From: Apodemus sylvaticus
Taxonomy: Eukaryota; Chordata; Mammalia; Rodentia; Muridae
NCBI RefSeq assembly: GCF_947179515.1
Contig: NC_067472.1
Coordinates: forward strand, 169,430,107 to 169,494,106
Direction: 5' to 3'
Length of the DNA: 64,000 nucleotides
Shown piece after piece: positions 1 through 11,834 of this stretch. Each line of letters starts with the position of its first letter. Position 1 is the stretch's first letter. The notes below the pieces were generated by a model. The model saw only the letters and a list, made by a program, of their open reading frames with translations. It made no database searches and was not told the DNA's origin. Position numbers and translations under genes: made by a program.

Positions 1-518
1 GTTCCAAGCCAGCCTGGTCTACAGAGTTCCAAAACAGCCAGGACTATATAGTGAAATCTTGTTTTCAAAAATAAATATATATGATTGATAGTGAAATCTT
101 GTTTTCAAAAAAATATATATGATTGATTGATTGATTGATAGATAGATAGATAGATAGATAGATAGAACCAAAAGCTACGTATCAGTCCTGTCAGTCAACT
201 CAAACATTCTGGACTCAGCTCTCTTCCTAGTCTTTGGTTTTGGTGCTAGGGGCGGGACCCAGGGGCAAGCAGAGGCTAGACCATTGCCCTACTATTGAGC
301 CTTACCGCTGAGCCTTTCGGTTTTTACCTAGAGGGCGCCGAGAAGTCAGGGTCCCTGAGCAGGTAAGTGAAGCTGCTTGGTTTATAATTAATGGAGCTGA
401 CTTAAACTATAGGGAGAGACTGCCTGGTAAAGGCAGGGGACTAAAGCAAAGGCTTGAGGTCCCCTCTGGGCGGTGGGCAGGAATCGGGTCCCACGTGTAA
501 CCTCCCCACTCCCTGCAG
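1..518. other. Bax intron 4 (partial) with B1 fragment and GATA repeat
   Basis: Positions 1-75 are the 3' half of a diverged plus-strand B1 SINE (ccagcctggtctacagag, then acagccagg). Positions 121-166 are a (GATT)/(GATA)n microsatellite. The remainder, up to the acceptor at 518, shows no other gene signal. Confidence 0.7.
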
Positions 519-1781
519 GCCCTGTGCACTAAAGTGCCCGAGCTGATCAGAACCATCATGGGCTGGACCCTGGACTTCCTCCGTGAGCGGCTGCTTGTCT
601 GGATCCAGGACCAGGGTGGCTGGGTGAGACCCTCCTGATGCTGCGACCCTAGAGGGTACCGAGGGTACCCTAGGACAGCTCCTCATGGCCCCCAGCCATA
701 GAGTTATTTCATTCTACTTCATAATTGTAATTTTGCTGCTGCTATGACTCATAATGTGAATATTCGATATGTGACCACTCTGGGGTCATGAACTACAGGT
801 TTTTCAGGTCACCACAGAGGTGCCCCAGGCGTTCAGTGATTTAAGATGTGTGTCCTTAGATCTACCAGCTTGGCGCTTCCGGTACCCACTGACTTTTCTC
901 TGCCCTGACTTGATTGGTCCCTTCCTTTCCACAGTCTCCCAAGCGCATCTGTGATCCTTTGACGCCCAGCTTCTTGTCTGTCTCATTCATTTACGTAGTG
1001 GTCTCCCGTACCTCAGGCTGTCCTCAGACTCGCTCCAGCTGAATGGCAGAGCGCCTGCTTTCACAAGTCCGTCTGTGAGCTGTTGGGCTAGCCCAACCCC
1101 AGGCCTTGTGCTCGAGGCAAGGCCTGGGCAGGCTGATCTGCAGCCTCTGTGCTCCGGTCAGCATGCATGGCTGGTCTGCAAGTTACTGTGGAGCCCGTGC
1201 TAGTCCAAACTGATCTCCAGGCTTACCTTCTCTAGTGCTGGGATCACAGCCGGGGCCACCACTTTCATGGATTAGTTTTGTTTTGTTTTTTCCCATTTTA
1301 GGATCATGGATTGAATGGGGTAGTTTTTACTTACTTTTTACATTTATTTACTTGTTTACGTGTGTGCGTGTGTCTATATGTGTGTACATGTCAGGATAGT
1401 TCGCAGAAGTCTGTTCTCCTGTCCTGTTGGTTCTAGAGATGGAATTTGCGTTGATAGAGGCCTGGCAACAAGCACCTTTGTTGCATGAGCTTAAGTTTTG
1501 TTTTCTGAGTGAGGGTCTCAGCAAACTTCCCAGGTGGGCATTAGACCCGTAGCCCTCCTTCCTCGGGTTCCTAAGTGCTGGGGTTGCAATCCTGGGGCTC
1601 CTTAGCATCCTTCATGTGAAGTCTGTCCTTCCCCTGCAGCTTGGCACTGAAGTAACACCCAGGTCTCTGTTCTCAGGACGGCCTCCTCTCCTACTTCGGG
1701 ACCCCCACATGGCAGACAGTGACCATCTTTGTGGCTGGAGTCCTCACTGCCTCGCTTACCATCTGGAAGAAGATGGGCTGA
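519..1781 (+). CDS. Bax: Bax, last two coding exons (C-terminal part of BAX)
   Basis: Two exons at 519-623 and 1677-1781 join in phase 0 and encode 69 residues ending at TGA, matching residues 124-192 of the 192-residue apoptosis effector BAX. BAX is cytosolic until activated, then inserts in the outer mitochondrial membrane and oligomerises to release cytochrome c. The first exon holds helices after BH1. The junction creates the BH2 region (WIQDQGGW then DGLLSYFG). The second exon holds helix 9, the tail anchor TVTIFVAGVLTASLTIW with Ser184, followed by KKMG. Acceptors are ccctgcag and ttctcag, and the donor is TGG|gtgaga. The promoter and exons 1-4 lie outside the window. The reading frame is intact. 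Confidence 0.97.
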
Positions 1782-1945
1782 GGCCTCCCGCTGCCTTGGA
1801 CTGTGTCTTTTCTTCATAAATTATGACATTTTCTTGGGATGAATGGGGAAGGGGGGAAAGGCATTTTTCTTACTTTTGTAATTATTGGGAGGGGTGGGGA
1901 TGGTGGCCTGGGGAGGTGCCAATAAACCTCAGGTCCACTTCGGAT
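1782..1945 (+). terminator. Bax: Bax 3'UTR and poly(A) signal
   Basis: The short 3'UTR follows the TGA at 1779-1781. A canonical AATAAA at 1921-1926 is followed by a GT-rich stretch (ttgtgtggttcatcagtgtc), so cleavage is expected near 1940-1945. Confidence 0.85.
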
Positions 1946-3600
1946 TGTGTGGTTCATCAGTGTCCCCCTGGCGTGACAGGCACAGGCTCAACTCCATCTG
2001 AGGCATCCAGCTGCAGCTGCACAGGCTCTCTGTCCATCTGAGGCATCCAGACAGACAAAGGACGTGCTGCAGCTGTCCTTCGCCCTGGGGACAGCTGTCC
2101 TTCGCCCTGGGGACAGGAGCCTGGGACATCCTGCTGATTCTGAAAGAACAGAATGGAGGGAGGAGGTCACAGGGAACTGGAGCAGAGACTCCCGGAGGCT
2201 GGATTACCAGAGGCACCAGGAGTGAAGAGGGAGCCATCTTAAGGGCTTGGTCTTTCCTGTCCACCTGCACTTCCCCAGTCTGAGACCCTGCCACCTGCCT
2301 TTGTGCGCCCCTTTCCTCTCTGGGCCCTCGTCCCCTGTGGGCTCCGGGTTTTGTCTTTTTCCACCTTTACAGCCTTGTCCAGGCCTGTGGGGTTGGAGGC
2401 CAGAGGTCGGGTTCTGGATCACTGTGGTTAATGAATAACGCTGGTCCCCAAGTCAACAGGCCACCGCAGACATCAGGTCAGGACAAAGTTATGTGCAGGA
2501 CAGCCACTCCACAGCCATACAACTGCCTGGCCGCAGGAAGGGAGTAGGGGAAAATAGACCACAACCCTAGGCCGGGGACTGCAGGCTGTCGGCGCGGGTG
2601 TGGCCCTTGGCCCGCCCCACAACCACCAAGCTGAGCTCAGCATGACTCAGCAGCCCCGCTGCTGCCCCTCCACTCTGGCCCTCAGCAGCACTGTTCTCCG
2701 GCCCGCAGCGCTCCCTTGGCCGATCTTTACTGTTTCTCGATGGGGCCGGGTCTCCCTTTGCCCTCCTCTCAAGCTCCGAGGTTAGACCCTGGTATGAGCC
2801 CATCCTGCCCTCAGAAGTCCACTGGACCTTGTATACATCCACTGTTCTGCGGAAGACTTTCTGGGTCCTGAGTTCTTGTTCTCCCATACGCAGGCTTTTT
2901 GATTCCAAAGAGCAAACTGCAAGGTTTGTGGAAGACCAACCTCCAGGACAGACAGCCCGGAAATTCTCCGAAGCGCCACATGCATATCTGTTCTAGATAG
3001 GTCCACTGACCCAGACAGGGTGACCAGAACTCCAAAGGGCTGTCTGGGCCTCCACGTGTCGCCTTGCAGAGCACCAACAAATACCCAAGGCTAGATTATC
3101 CTTTCCACCCCGTGGAACACAGCAAAAGGCTTCGACCTCCACGGCTCCAGAAAACCAACCAACCAACCCTCAACTTAGTTCCTATGGTGAACCCCAAACC
3201 CTACACTCCTGGTACCCCTTCCTTTCCCTCAAGGAGCTCTCTAGAACCTTTCGAACCCCAGACTCCCCCATGACGTGACGTCCCTTCATCATGGGGGCAG
3301 CTGGGCACAGGAGGATCGCTCTGCACTGCAGACATCACCCCACACTCAGCACGTCCCCAGACCCACTTTCTCGGGCCCCAGAGCTCTTTTGTGACACACG
3401 CCCAGAGGGTCTCGAAGTCATCCCCTCCCCGGGGTCTCAGTGACCGGAGCCTAGAATCCTGCGACTCTGCAGAACCCGCCGACGGAATCCGGACCCCCGC
3501 CCCTCCCCCAAGCCTCCATTTCACAACGGCCTCGCGCTGCAGGCGCGTGACTTCGCCTCACGGGGCTGGGTGGGTGGGGCGGGGAGCGAGATCTGCCCTG
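1946..3600. other. Bax-Ftl1 intergenic region
   Basis: No coding exon is supported. 2078-2114 contains a short tandem duplication of gacagctgtccttcgccctgg. The main functional candidate is the MARE/ARE at 2637-2652. A CRE-like doublet TGACGTGACGTC lies at 3271-3282, upstream of the Ftl1 CpG island. No clear SINE is present in this stretch. Confidence 0.55.
2637..2652 (+). promoter_or_regulatory. Ftl1: Antioxidant response element / MARE upstream of Ftl1
   Basis: TCAGCATGACTCAGCA contains the ARE core TGACTCAGCA (2643-2652) extended to a Maf recognition element. It closely resembles the human FTL MARE, which binds NRF2-small Maf and BACH1 and induces ferritin L under oxidative stress or haem. 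It lies about 1.1 kb upstream of the Ftl1 TATA box, the sort of distance reported for mammalian ferritin-L AREs. The sequence is seen; the function is inferred from the family. Confidence 0.8.
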
Positions 3601-3604
3601 AGCG

Positions 3605-3735
3605 TCGGATTGGTCAAGTATGCCTTCCGGTTCCGCCTCACGCCACCGCCGATTGGTTAGTCTCGGGCCCCGTGCGCCCCGCCCTCCCGGGGCCAGCATG
3701 CTATAAAAGGAGCCGTCCCTGCCCCGGAGCCAGAG
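3605..3735 (+). promoter_or_regulatory. Ftl1: Ftl1 core promoter (two inverted CCAAT boxes and TATA box)
   Basis: Inverted CCAAT boxes (ATTGG) at 3609-3613 and 3652-3656 are typical NF-Y sites. TATAAAA at 3702-3708 sits in a GC-rich island. Transcription should start about 25-30 bases downstream, near 3731, which puts the iron-responsive element roughly 30-40 bases from the cap as in other ferritin mRNAs. Confidence 0.88.
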
Positions 3736-3762
3736 CAGCGCCTTGGAGGGCCCGTGGATCTG

Positions 3763-3793
3763 TGTCTTGCTTCAACAGTGTTTGGACGGAACA
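3763..3793 (+). promoter_or_regulatory. Ftl1: Iron-responsive element (IRE) in Ftl1 5'UTR
   Basis: The hexaloop CAGTGT (3776-3781) is closed by a five-base-pair upper stem (TTCAA 3771-3775 with TTGGA 3782-3786). The conserved unpaired C is at 3770. The lower stem pairs 3763-3769 with 3787-3793, with a C-A mismatch (3766/3790) and two G-U pairs. This is the classic ferritin IRE, bound by IRP1/IRP2 to block translation when iron is low. Position close to the cap is required for repression and fits the predicted start site. Confidence 0.96.
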
Positions 3794-3934
3794 GACCCGG
3801 GGACTCCCACTTCAGCTTCCGGCCGCCTTACTTGTCTCTTCAGCCGCAGCCTCCGGGACCATCTCCTCGCCGCCTTCGGCTCCTAGGACCAGCCTGCACC
3901 GTCCTCGCGGTCAGCCCCATACTCCGGATCAGCC

Positions 3935-5226
3935 ATGACCTCTCAGATCCGTCAGAATTATTCCACCGAAGTGGAGGCTGCCGTGAACCGCCTGGTCAAC
4001 TTGCACCTGCGGGCCTCCTACACCTACCTCTCTCTGGTGAGTGACTCGGGGTCGCCCTCGGAACTGAGCCCCTCACGCCCAGCTCCTGCGCATGCGCGGG
4101 CCTTCTTTGTTCCGAATGGAGAGGAGACCCCGCCCCGCCCCGCCCCGCGACCTCGTGTACTTTGTATTTTTGTCCGGCTGGAGCTCGCTGGGCGGACCGG
4201 ACTGCCCTCCACCTCCTGACTGCTGCGGTTGCAGTCTGTTTTTTTAAAGGGTTCGCCACCGCGTCCGCTAACTCGTGCTTGTGCCTCCTCTCCCGCAGGG
4301 CTTCTATTTCGATCGGGATGACGTGGCTCTGGAGGGCGTAGGCCATTTCTTCCGCGAATTGGCCGAGGAGAAGCGTGAGGACGCCGAGCGTCTCCTCAAG
4401 TTGCAGAATGACCGCGGGGGCCGTGCTCTCTTCCAGGATGTGCAGGTAAGAGCCGGGGGCCTCGGGCACCGCCCGGCATGCTGTGCGCTTGCCATCACCC
4501 CACAGTTTTCATTCGCGGGAGAGGGGTGGGTGGAGGACGTTGTAGACAATATGGTGGAGTGTGGAGGTGCAGCAACCGAACGCACCAGGATCCCGGAAGC
4601 TGGAGAAGAGGGGTAGTTATAGAGTCCAGATGAGGACTGCTGTGGAGGAGAAGGCGGGATCTCTGTAGCCCTAGCTAGCCTGGAACTCACAACGTAGACC
4701 AGGTTGTCCCTAGTCAAATCTCCTGTCTTCCCTCCCGATCCGTCAGTGGTGGGATTAGAGACATCCCACGGTCCCGTGTGGTCGGTCGTACTCTTGGGGG
4801 GTGAAGGATGTACGTAACGAAGGCTGGACGTTCTTGTGTGCAGAAACCATTTCAAGATGAGTGGGGTAAGACCCTGGAGGCCATGGAGGCCGCCTTGGCC
4901 CAGGAGAAGAGCCTGAACCAGGCGCTCTTGGATCTGCACGCCCTGGGCTCTGCCCGCGCAGACCCTCATGTGAGTACCGTGCAGCTCGGGTCTTCTCTTT
5001 GACAAAACCTCCGAGAACTGGGCCTCTGACGTCTCTCCTTCCTTCACAGCTCTGTGACTTCTTGGAAAGCCACTTCCTGGATAAGGAGGTGAAGCTGATC
5101 AAGAAGATGGGCAACCACCTGACCAACCTCCGCAGGGTGGCCGGGTCCCAGGCCGCGCAGACCGGTGCGCCCCAGACGGCTCTGGGCGAGTATCTCTTTG
5201 AGCGCCTCACCCTCAAGCACGACTAG
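3935..5226 (+). CDS. Ftl1: Ferritin light chain, complete, four coding exons
   Basis: Coding exons are 3935-4036, 4299-4445, 4844-4969 and 5050-5226, all joined in phase 0, giving 183 residues ending in LTLKHD. Ferritin L co-assembles with ferritin H into the 24-subunit cytosolic iron-storage shell. L lacks the ferroxidase centre and supplies acidic nucleation residues, seen in FRELAEEKRE on helix B. The start ATG at 3935 follows the IRE-bearing leader. Compared with human FTL there is a rodent-type insertion between helices D and E (SQAAQTGAPQTA). Several residues differ from remembered mouse and rat proteins: GFYF, KREDAERLLKLQ, QKPFQDEW, LAQEKSLN. All splice sites are GT-AG and the frame is intact, so this is the expressed gene and not one of the many intronless ferritin retropseudogenes. 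Confidence 0.97.
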
Positions 5227-5400
5227 GAGGCCTCTGTGCCTTCAAGGGGCTCCCCCTGCTCTGCACCAGCCCCCCTCAGCCCACCTCGGGACGTCCCCCT
5301 GAAGGAACCCCTCAAGCCACCAGGCAGCTTCGTAACCGCTCTGGAGCCTCTCAAGTCTTGGACCAAGTGAAAATAAAGCTTTTTGAGACAGCAGCTGGTG
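5227..5400 (+). terminator. Ftl1: Ftl1 3'UTR and poly(A) signal
   Basis: AATAAA at 5372-5377 lies about 150 bases after the TAG stop. GT-rich sequence (tggtggttttctgtgtatgtg) follows and defines a cleavage site near 5395. Confidence 0.9.
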
Positions 5401-6490
5401 GTTTTCTGTGTATGTGGGAGGGTGGCGTGGGAAGGAAGAGGTTGGCTGTGCGCCTGTCTTTGTGGGACCCCACGTGATAACTAGCGGTGATCTCATATCA
5501 GCCTTTTCATGCGGCAAATGCAGGCCCGAGGACTCTGCTGTAACCCTTGGTTTGTTCCTGTGCAGGGAAGAGAAAAGGCTTCAACATAGTTCAGGGTGGG
5601 ATAAACGAGCAGACAGGCAGGCCAGCCCGAAGCCAGGGTCTCTGGGTGCTCACTGATGCCGGGCTCCTCAAAAAGAATGTGAAGGACCATTGCCAAGGGG
5701 TTAGAAGGGGGGGCACTGGACAATGCTGTGTCATCTCACTGGTTAAAAGAAATGCAAGGGTTGTGTGACGCCACATGATGCACCCTTGGCTCTGTCATGC
5801 CATTGCTCTGGGCGAAGCAGTCATGTGGACGGGACGACCCAGTACAACAGCTGTCTAGTCAGGCCACGCCCCTAATAGCATGCGATTGGTAACTGGGGTC
5901 CGGGTCTGGGGGTTAGAGCAGAGTCAGTCAAGCAGAGGTCACTGGGGCCTGAGAACCTGCTGCAGGGGTTCCCACAAGGAAAATAACCTTACTGAAAGAG
6001 AAACGGGATTTGAGCTTTTGGTCTCCGTCCTGGGGTTGGAACCTAGTTCCTCACTGTCTGGCTGACACTCTGTTTAGGGACACCCATCTGTTGCTTTTCA
6101 CTTTTTGAGGCTAGATCTCACCCAGTTGCCCAAGCTGGCCCAGAAACCCTAGTTCACATAAGCTTTGAACTTCCTATCCTTTGACCTGTGCACCTGTGAT
6201 TTCCCCATGCTTCTTCCGTGTCAGCCACCTCCCACCCAAGGTCACCCTAACAGCACTGGGGCCTCAGAACAGTACCCCAACCTGCACAGGCAGAGACTAT
6301 GGAGCAGCTAAGGGCAGAACTAAGTGGGGAAGCTGGCTCTCCTGGGAATACCAGCACTGAGAGGCTGAGGTAGGACTGCTGTGAATTTCAACCACTTACG
6401 ATGTAAGGCAAGATCTATCTGCAAAAACTAAAAAAACAGGATTGGGAACTGAGGGAGACGCACCACACAAGAGCTCATGTCCAGCTACAG
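5401..6490. other. Ftl1-Gys1 tail-to-tail intergenic region
   Basis: About 1.1 kb separates the Ftl1 cleavage site from the predicted Gys1 3' end. Weak SINE-like remnants are visible near 6090-6420 (for example ggctagatctcacccagttgcccaag). No ORF with coding character and no RNA gene was seen. Confidence 0.5.
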
Positions 6491-7743
6491 TTGGCATTCT
6501 TAAATACAGGTGTATTTTTTTTTCATCTCTGGACACACTCCAATCACACACCTTCTGCCCGCCCCCTCCCAAATGCAAACCAAAGGCACTGGGCCAGACA
6601 CAGCACGTGAGGAGGGGCCTGCCGGTCACTGAACCTGGGGGCAGGAGACGCTTGCAGGCAGAAAGGCCTCGAGGTACATGTGCGGCTTCAAGAAGCCGGT
6701 GGCTCGGTTTTGTATCAGGAAAGGGGACCAGGGTGCAGCACAGTGACAAGACTCCTGATTCGGCCACTGGGTCCCAGAACCCAGTGGTTTCACAGTGGGC
6801 TGAGCAGTTGTGGGGTTTGTAGACATTCTGCCCTCAATGGATGCATTCCCTAGAGAGGACACTGGACCAAGGAAAAGAATAAGGCCTGGTCCAGAAAAAG
6901 GCAGGAAGGTGTCTGGTCCAACTCCGCATGCTCCTTTGAAGAAATGAACAAGACATATCCAGGGAAGCCAACCTTGCAGCATGTCTTGGCATCTCAGTCA
7001 TGGGTTGAAATGGAGGACCACAGGCGTTCTGCTAACTTTACTTTGTTTTTGAGAAGGGGTCTCATGTTGACCAGCTTGGCCCTGAGCTCCCGATGTAGCA
7101 GAGGATGACCTTTAACCCCTGATCCTTAAACCTCTGCCTATTGAGTGCTGGGGATTACAGTGTGGTATCAGCACACCAGGTTAATGAGGTTCTAGAGCTA
7201 AGTCTCAGGCCTTCCAGCACACACGGCCAGCGACCTGCCAACTGCTACCTCGACGGCCAATACTCAATTATGCTAATCCCTGCAGTGTCTAACTCTGAAC
7301 GTGGCTGTTTCAAGTGTAGGGAAACCACACAGAATCGAACATGAGGTGGTCCCAGGGGTGCATAGCGTACTCTGTATGACTATAGGATCAGATGAAGCCA
7401 CGGCCTGGAAACCGATACACCAGGGGTCCTAAAACCTCTGGCATTGAAGAACAAGGGTAGATTCCTGGCCCCTGGGACCCAGTCTAAGCCTGGAGACTCC
7501 AAATCAGTGCACAAAGAATGCATTCTGCAATCCAAGAAAGGCACAGTGGCGTGGAGTGCGGGAACTCCAAGATAGGAGCCAAAGGGCTGGAGTGTCTGAA
7601 ACGGAGGTTGCGCTAAGGACCACACTGGGTAGGGGTCCCACTCCGGGTCTGGAGCAGGGTTCAGCCTCCCCCCCATCTGCATAGGCCCTCTGTAAGAGGG
7701 GCACAGGACAGGCAGGGAATGGGGTTGGGATGGGGGTGGGGGG
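6490..7743 (-). terminator. Gys1: Gys1 3'UTR with probable poly(A) signal
   Basis: About 1.25 kb follows the TAG stop at 7744-7746. No AATAAA is present near the expected end. The best candidate is the variant AATACA on the minus strand (plus-strand TGTATT at 6511-6516). A worn minus-strand B1-like remnant lies at about 7045-7180 inside the UTR. Confidence 0.5.
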
Positions 7744-10700
7744 CTAGTTGCGTTCCTCACCCAGGGAACTGGTAGGACTCAGGGGCTCCGTGGGCGTGCT
7801 GAGAGAGCTGGAGGGCCCCGTGTCCACTGAGTTGCTTCTCTTGCTGCCCCCTGTGGAGGAGGAGCAGGAGGCCCTGCGCGGCCACTCGGGTGCCCGGATG
7901 TTGCGGCGGTCCTTGGCAGCCTCTTCTTCTTCATCGTAACGCTCGCTGTCTTCCCCAAGAGGTCCATCCCGCGGCTCTTCCTCATCCTCACTCTGGTGTG
8001 GGCTGGAGTGTCGAGACAGTGAGGGCGACGGCGGCACGGAGGCTGGCCGTGGGTACCGGTACCCCTGGGTCTGCATACCCAGAGCAGGCACAAAGCAGAA
8101 TGAAGGAATGGATGGGGTTTGGATCTCTAGAGGTGTCCACCAATTGTCAACCCCAAGCCAGCCCGCCCCAGCCCTTCACTCCTGGCCCAGCGTTGGTCCC
8201 GGCTCCACTTACCGCATCTACCTCATGGGGCTCATAGGTGAAGTGGTCTGGAAAGGCCTTGGCCAGAGCCATGTGGCGCGCAGACATATAGTACTGGGCA
8301 GAAAGGAGGGCAGACGGTGTCAAGGAGGCTACATACCCGGCTTCCGACAGATAAACCCCAGCCACCTTTTTGTCTGTTTTGCTTTTTGAGAGTTTCTTTG
8401 TGCAGCCCTGGCTGTCCTGGAACTCTGTAGATCAGGCTGGCCTCAGAACCACAGAGATCTGCGTGCCTCTGCCTCCCGGTGCTTGGGATTTACTTAAGGC
8501 ATGTGCCACCACTGTCCAGCCACATTTTTTCTAAACGAGCCTCGCCACACACCCGTCACTGGTGGACACGAGGCAGGGTCTTTACTAATCTATACTTCTG
8601 CGGTAGATTATAGTTAAGGATCTAAAACCTAAAAGCACGCCCAGCTCCCCTGCTCCACCACTGAGCCATGCTGTGCGCCCATCTGCTGGAGGCCCGGCAA
8701 TTTCACTTGATGACCATTGGCCTACACTGGCTAGTAGTACAGGGTAGTATGATTTTTCTGCCTCATCCTTCCAAGTAGCTGGATGACAGGTCTGGGCCAA
8801 CAGGGCGAGCTGGCCACACCTTACTGTATTGTCTGTTTTGAGCTGGGAACGTCACCATGTGCCCCCAGCTAGCTTTGAACTTTGAACCAGGCTGCATTTG
8901 CTACGCCTTTAGACAAAGAGCACACTGGGCAGAGTTATCTCGTCTCTCCTGGGCAAATGTTCCTATGTAAATGTAAATGTTCCATCTGGGTTAGGCATGG
9001 ACAATCCTCCAGTCATCCCGTACTACAGGGCAGGTGAATTCTCAAATCAAACACTGTTGGGGCTGGAGAAGTGGCTCAGCCGATAAGAGCACTGGCTGCT
9101 CTTCCAGAGGTCCTGAGTTCAATTCCCAGCACCCACATGGTGGCTTACCACCATGTCATGGGATCTGATACTCTTTTCTGGTGTATTTGAAGACAGCTAC
9201 GGTGTACTCACATAAAATAAAATTGCCAGGTGGTAGTGGCGCATGCCTGTAATCCCAGCACTCTGGGAGGCCAGCCTGGTCTACAGAGTGAGCTCCAGGA
9301 CAGCCAGGGCTACACAGAGAAACCCTGTCTCGAAAAAAACAAATCCAAAAAAAAAAAATTTGTTTTAAAAAAAATCAAATATTGGTTTGATCACACTGTA
9401 TATGCAAAAGAGAACTCTGACCAGATGCTATTTCTAGAATTTTTCTTATTTATTTATTTATTTATTTATCTATTTATTTATTTATAGCTTTTGAGACTGG
9501 ATCTATCTATGTCCTAGACCTGGCTATGTAAAAAAGGCTGGCCTCAAACTCACAGAGAACCACCTGTCTCTGTCTCCAGGTGCTTGGACTAAAGGTGGGC
9601 CCTCCAGCACCTGGCTCTCTTTTCATTTTTGGTGCATGTGCATGTATGTGTTTCTGTATGTGTTCATGTATGTATGTGTGTATGTATGCATGTGTGCATG
9701 TATGTATACATGCATGTGTGTGTGCATGTGTGTGTGCGTGTGTGTCTACAAACAGAAGTCAGAGGTCATTTCTCAGGTGCAATTCATCCTCAGTTTTGTT
9801 TTGTAAGAGTTATTTACTTATGTACGAGTATATGTACATATGATGTATGCTGTCACGTGTGCCTGTGTATAGGGACCAGAAGTTGGCATTCAATCTTTTG
9901 CAGCTGGAATTTCAAGTGTTTCTGGGATGCCATGCTATGTGAGTGCTGTCGGATCTCTGATCTTCATGATTACAGAGCAAGGGTTCTTAATCTCACTGAA
10001 TCATCTCTCCAATCTCTGTCTCTCTCTCTCTCTTTTTCCTTCCTCTCTTTCTTTCTTTTTTCCTTGAGACAAGGTCTTGCCATGTAGACTAGGGTGGCTT
10101 TGAACTCACAGTCTCTGCGTGTAAAGTGCTGGGACCGACGGCACGCAGCGCCCCCCGCCTTCACCTTGCTTCTTGAGGCGGGCACCTCTACAAACAGGAT
10201 GCTGCCAGCTGCGCAGTGGAGCCCTGGTTCCCTTTTTTCTTTCTTTTTTTATTTTTTGTTGCTTTTTCAAGACAGGGTTTCTCTGTGTAGCTCTGGCTGT
10301 CATGGAACTCACTCTGTAGACCAGGCTGGCCTCGAACTCATGGATTTGCTCCCAGCATGATAGGAACCACCATTGCCTGGCCCCAAGTATCCTCTTATCT
10401 CTGCCTTCCAGTGCTAGGATCACAGGGACCGTCATGTCAGGGTTGTTTATCATATGTGTATGGGTGTTGCCTGCATGTGTTCTGTGTGCTTGGTGCCCAC
10501 AGAAACCAAGAGGGTGTCAAATCGGCTGGGAACGGAATTACAGATGCCTGTGAGCCACCATGTGGGTGCAGGAATTGAACCCTGGTCCTCCGGAACAGCA
10601 GCCAGTGCTATGTCTCCAGCTCTGACAACAGTTTCTTTCTTTTTTTCCTCCCTTGTTTTGTTTGTTTTGTTTTGTGCAATGGTGCTCTGACCTCATGTGT

Positions 10701-11786
10701 GTCTGTGAGGGTGTCAGATCTTGGAGTTACCAATGGTTGTGAGCTGCCGTGTGGGTGCTGGGATTTGAACCATTGAGCTATCTCCTCAGCCTGACATCAC
10801 CTCCTTAAAGAGACAGCAACTACAATAAGCAGGAAACCTGGACCTATCTCCAGCCTCTTGGCTTGTTTGTTTGTTTCTCTATGTAGCCCTGGCCCTCCTG
10901 GAACTCACTTTGTATCTAGGTTGTCTCTGCCTCCTGAGCTCCGCCTTGCCAGGCCTCTCCATCCTCTCGCTTTCTCTTTTGATTTTTCAAAGCAGGGATT
11001 CTTTGTGTGACAGAGCCCTAGCTGTCCTGGATTCCCTCCGTAGATCAGGCTGCCCCGGAACTCCCAGAAATCCATCTGCCTCTGTCTTCTGAATGCTGTG
11101 ATTAAAGCATGCACCACCACAACCGGCCCTGTCTCCACTCGGCGGCCTAGGGAAGGAAATCAAGTCATACCCGGCCTAGGTACTTCCAATCCAACAAGTC
11201 TGACAATCGTTCCGTGCGATTCCGCTGGATGATGCGCTGTCGCCGGCTCTGCTGGCAGAAGCTGTACAGGAAGGAGGTGAGCTGCGAGCACGAATCATCC
11301 AGGCTGCGGAACCGCCGATCCAGAATATAAATGCCTACAGGTGCAGGAATCAGGATTCGTTAGCAATAAGAAGTCTGACATGTGGACCCGCAGCACCCCC
11401 GTGCTCGGTCCCCCCTGCGCACTGACCGTAAGCTGAGGGATCAGCGATGTGCTCCTCCATAAAGCAGCCAAAGCCGGAGAGGTTGGTGGAGATGCTGGGG
11501 ATGCCCATGACGGTGCATTCCGCTGTGGATCCAATGGGAAAAGGCTACTCACTAACCTGCCCCGTTAGAGATGCTCCGCAGCGCCACCTGCTGGCAACTA
11601 AACCAACTGCGCCTGGCTACACCGCAAGGGTGCGGAGGGCCGCCCCATCTCTAAGAACCAATCCCTAGGCAGAGAAAAATGAATCTGCAAAAAAGTTTGT
11701 GATGAAGGGGATACTTATTTATGGAACACTAACTAACTCCGGCTCACATAAATAACTTTACTCAGCGGTCACGACGTTAAATTACA

Positions 11787-11834
<48 letters not shown>

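Larger units (their letters stand above)
8071..11170. other. Gys1 introns 14 and 15: SINE-dense block
   Basis: Coding exon 15 (8213-8293) is the only exon here. The rest is B1 (minus) at 8383-8521, B2 (plus) at 9059-9222, B1 (plus) at 9225-9358, a TTTA microsatellite at 9446-9485, B1/B3-like remnants at 9488-10150, B1 (minus) at 10258-10350, a B3-like minus element at 10445-10610, and B1-like minus elements at 10860-11125. Confidence 0.65.

Noticed and set aside
3935..5226. Ferritin retropseudogene hypothesis
   Set aside because: Ferritin light-chain pseudogenes are common in rodents, but this copy has three introns, an IRE, a TATA promoter and an intact frame.
9580..10087. Cys/Val-rich frames over the TG-rich tract
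   Set aside because: They are produced by the imperfect (TG)n / B3 SINE sequence in Gys1 intron 15.
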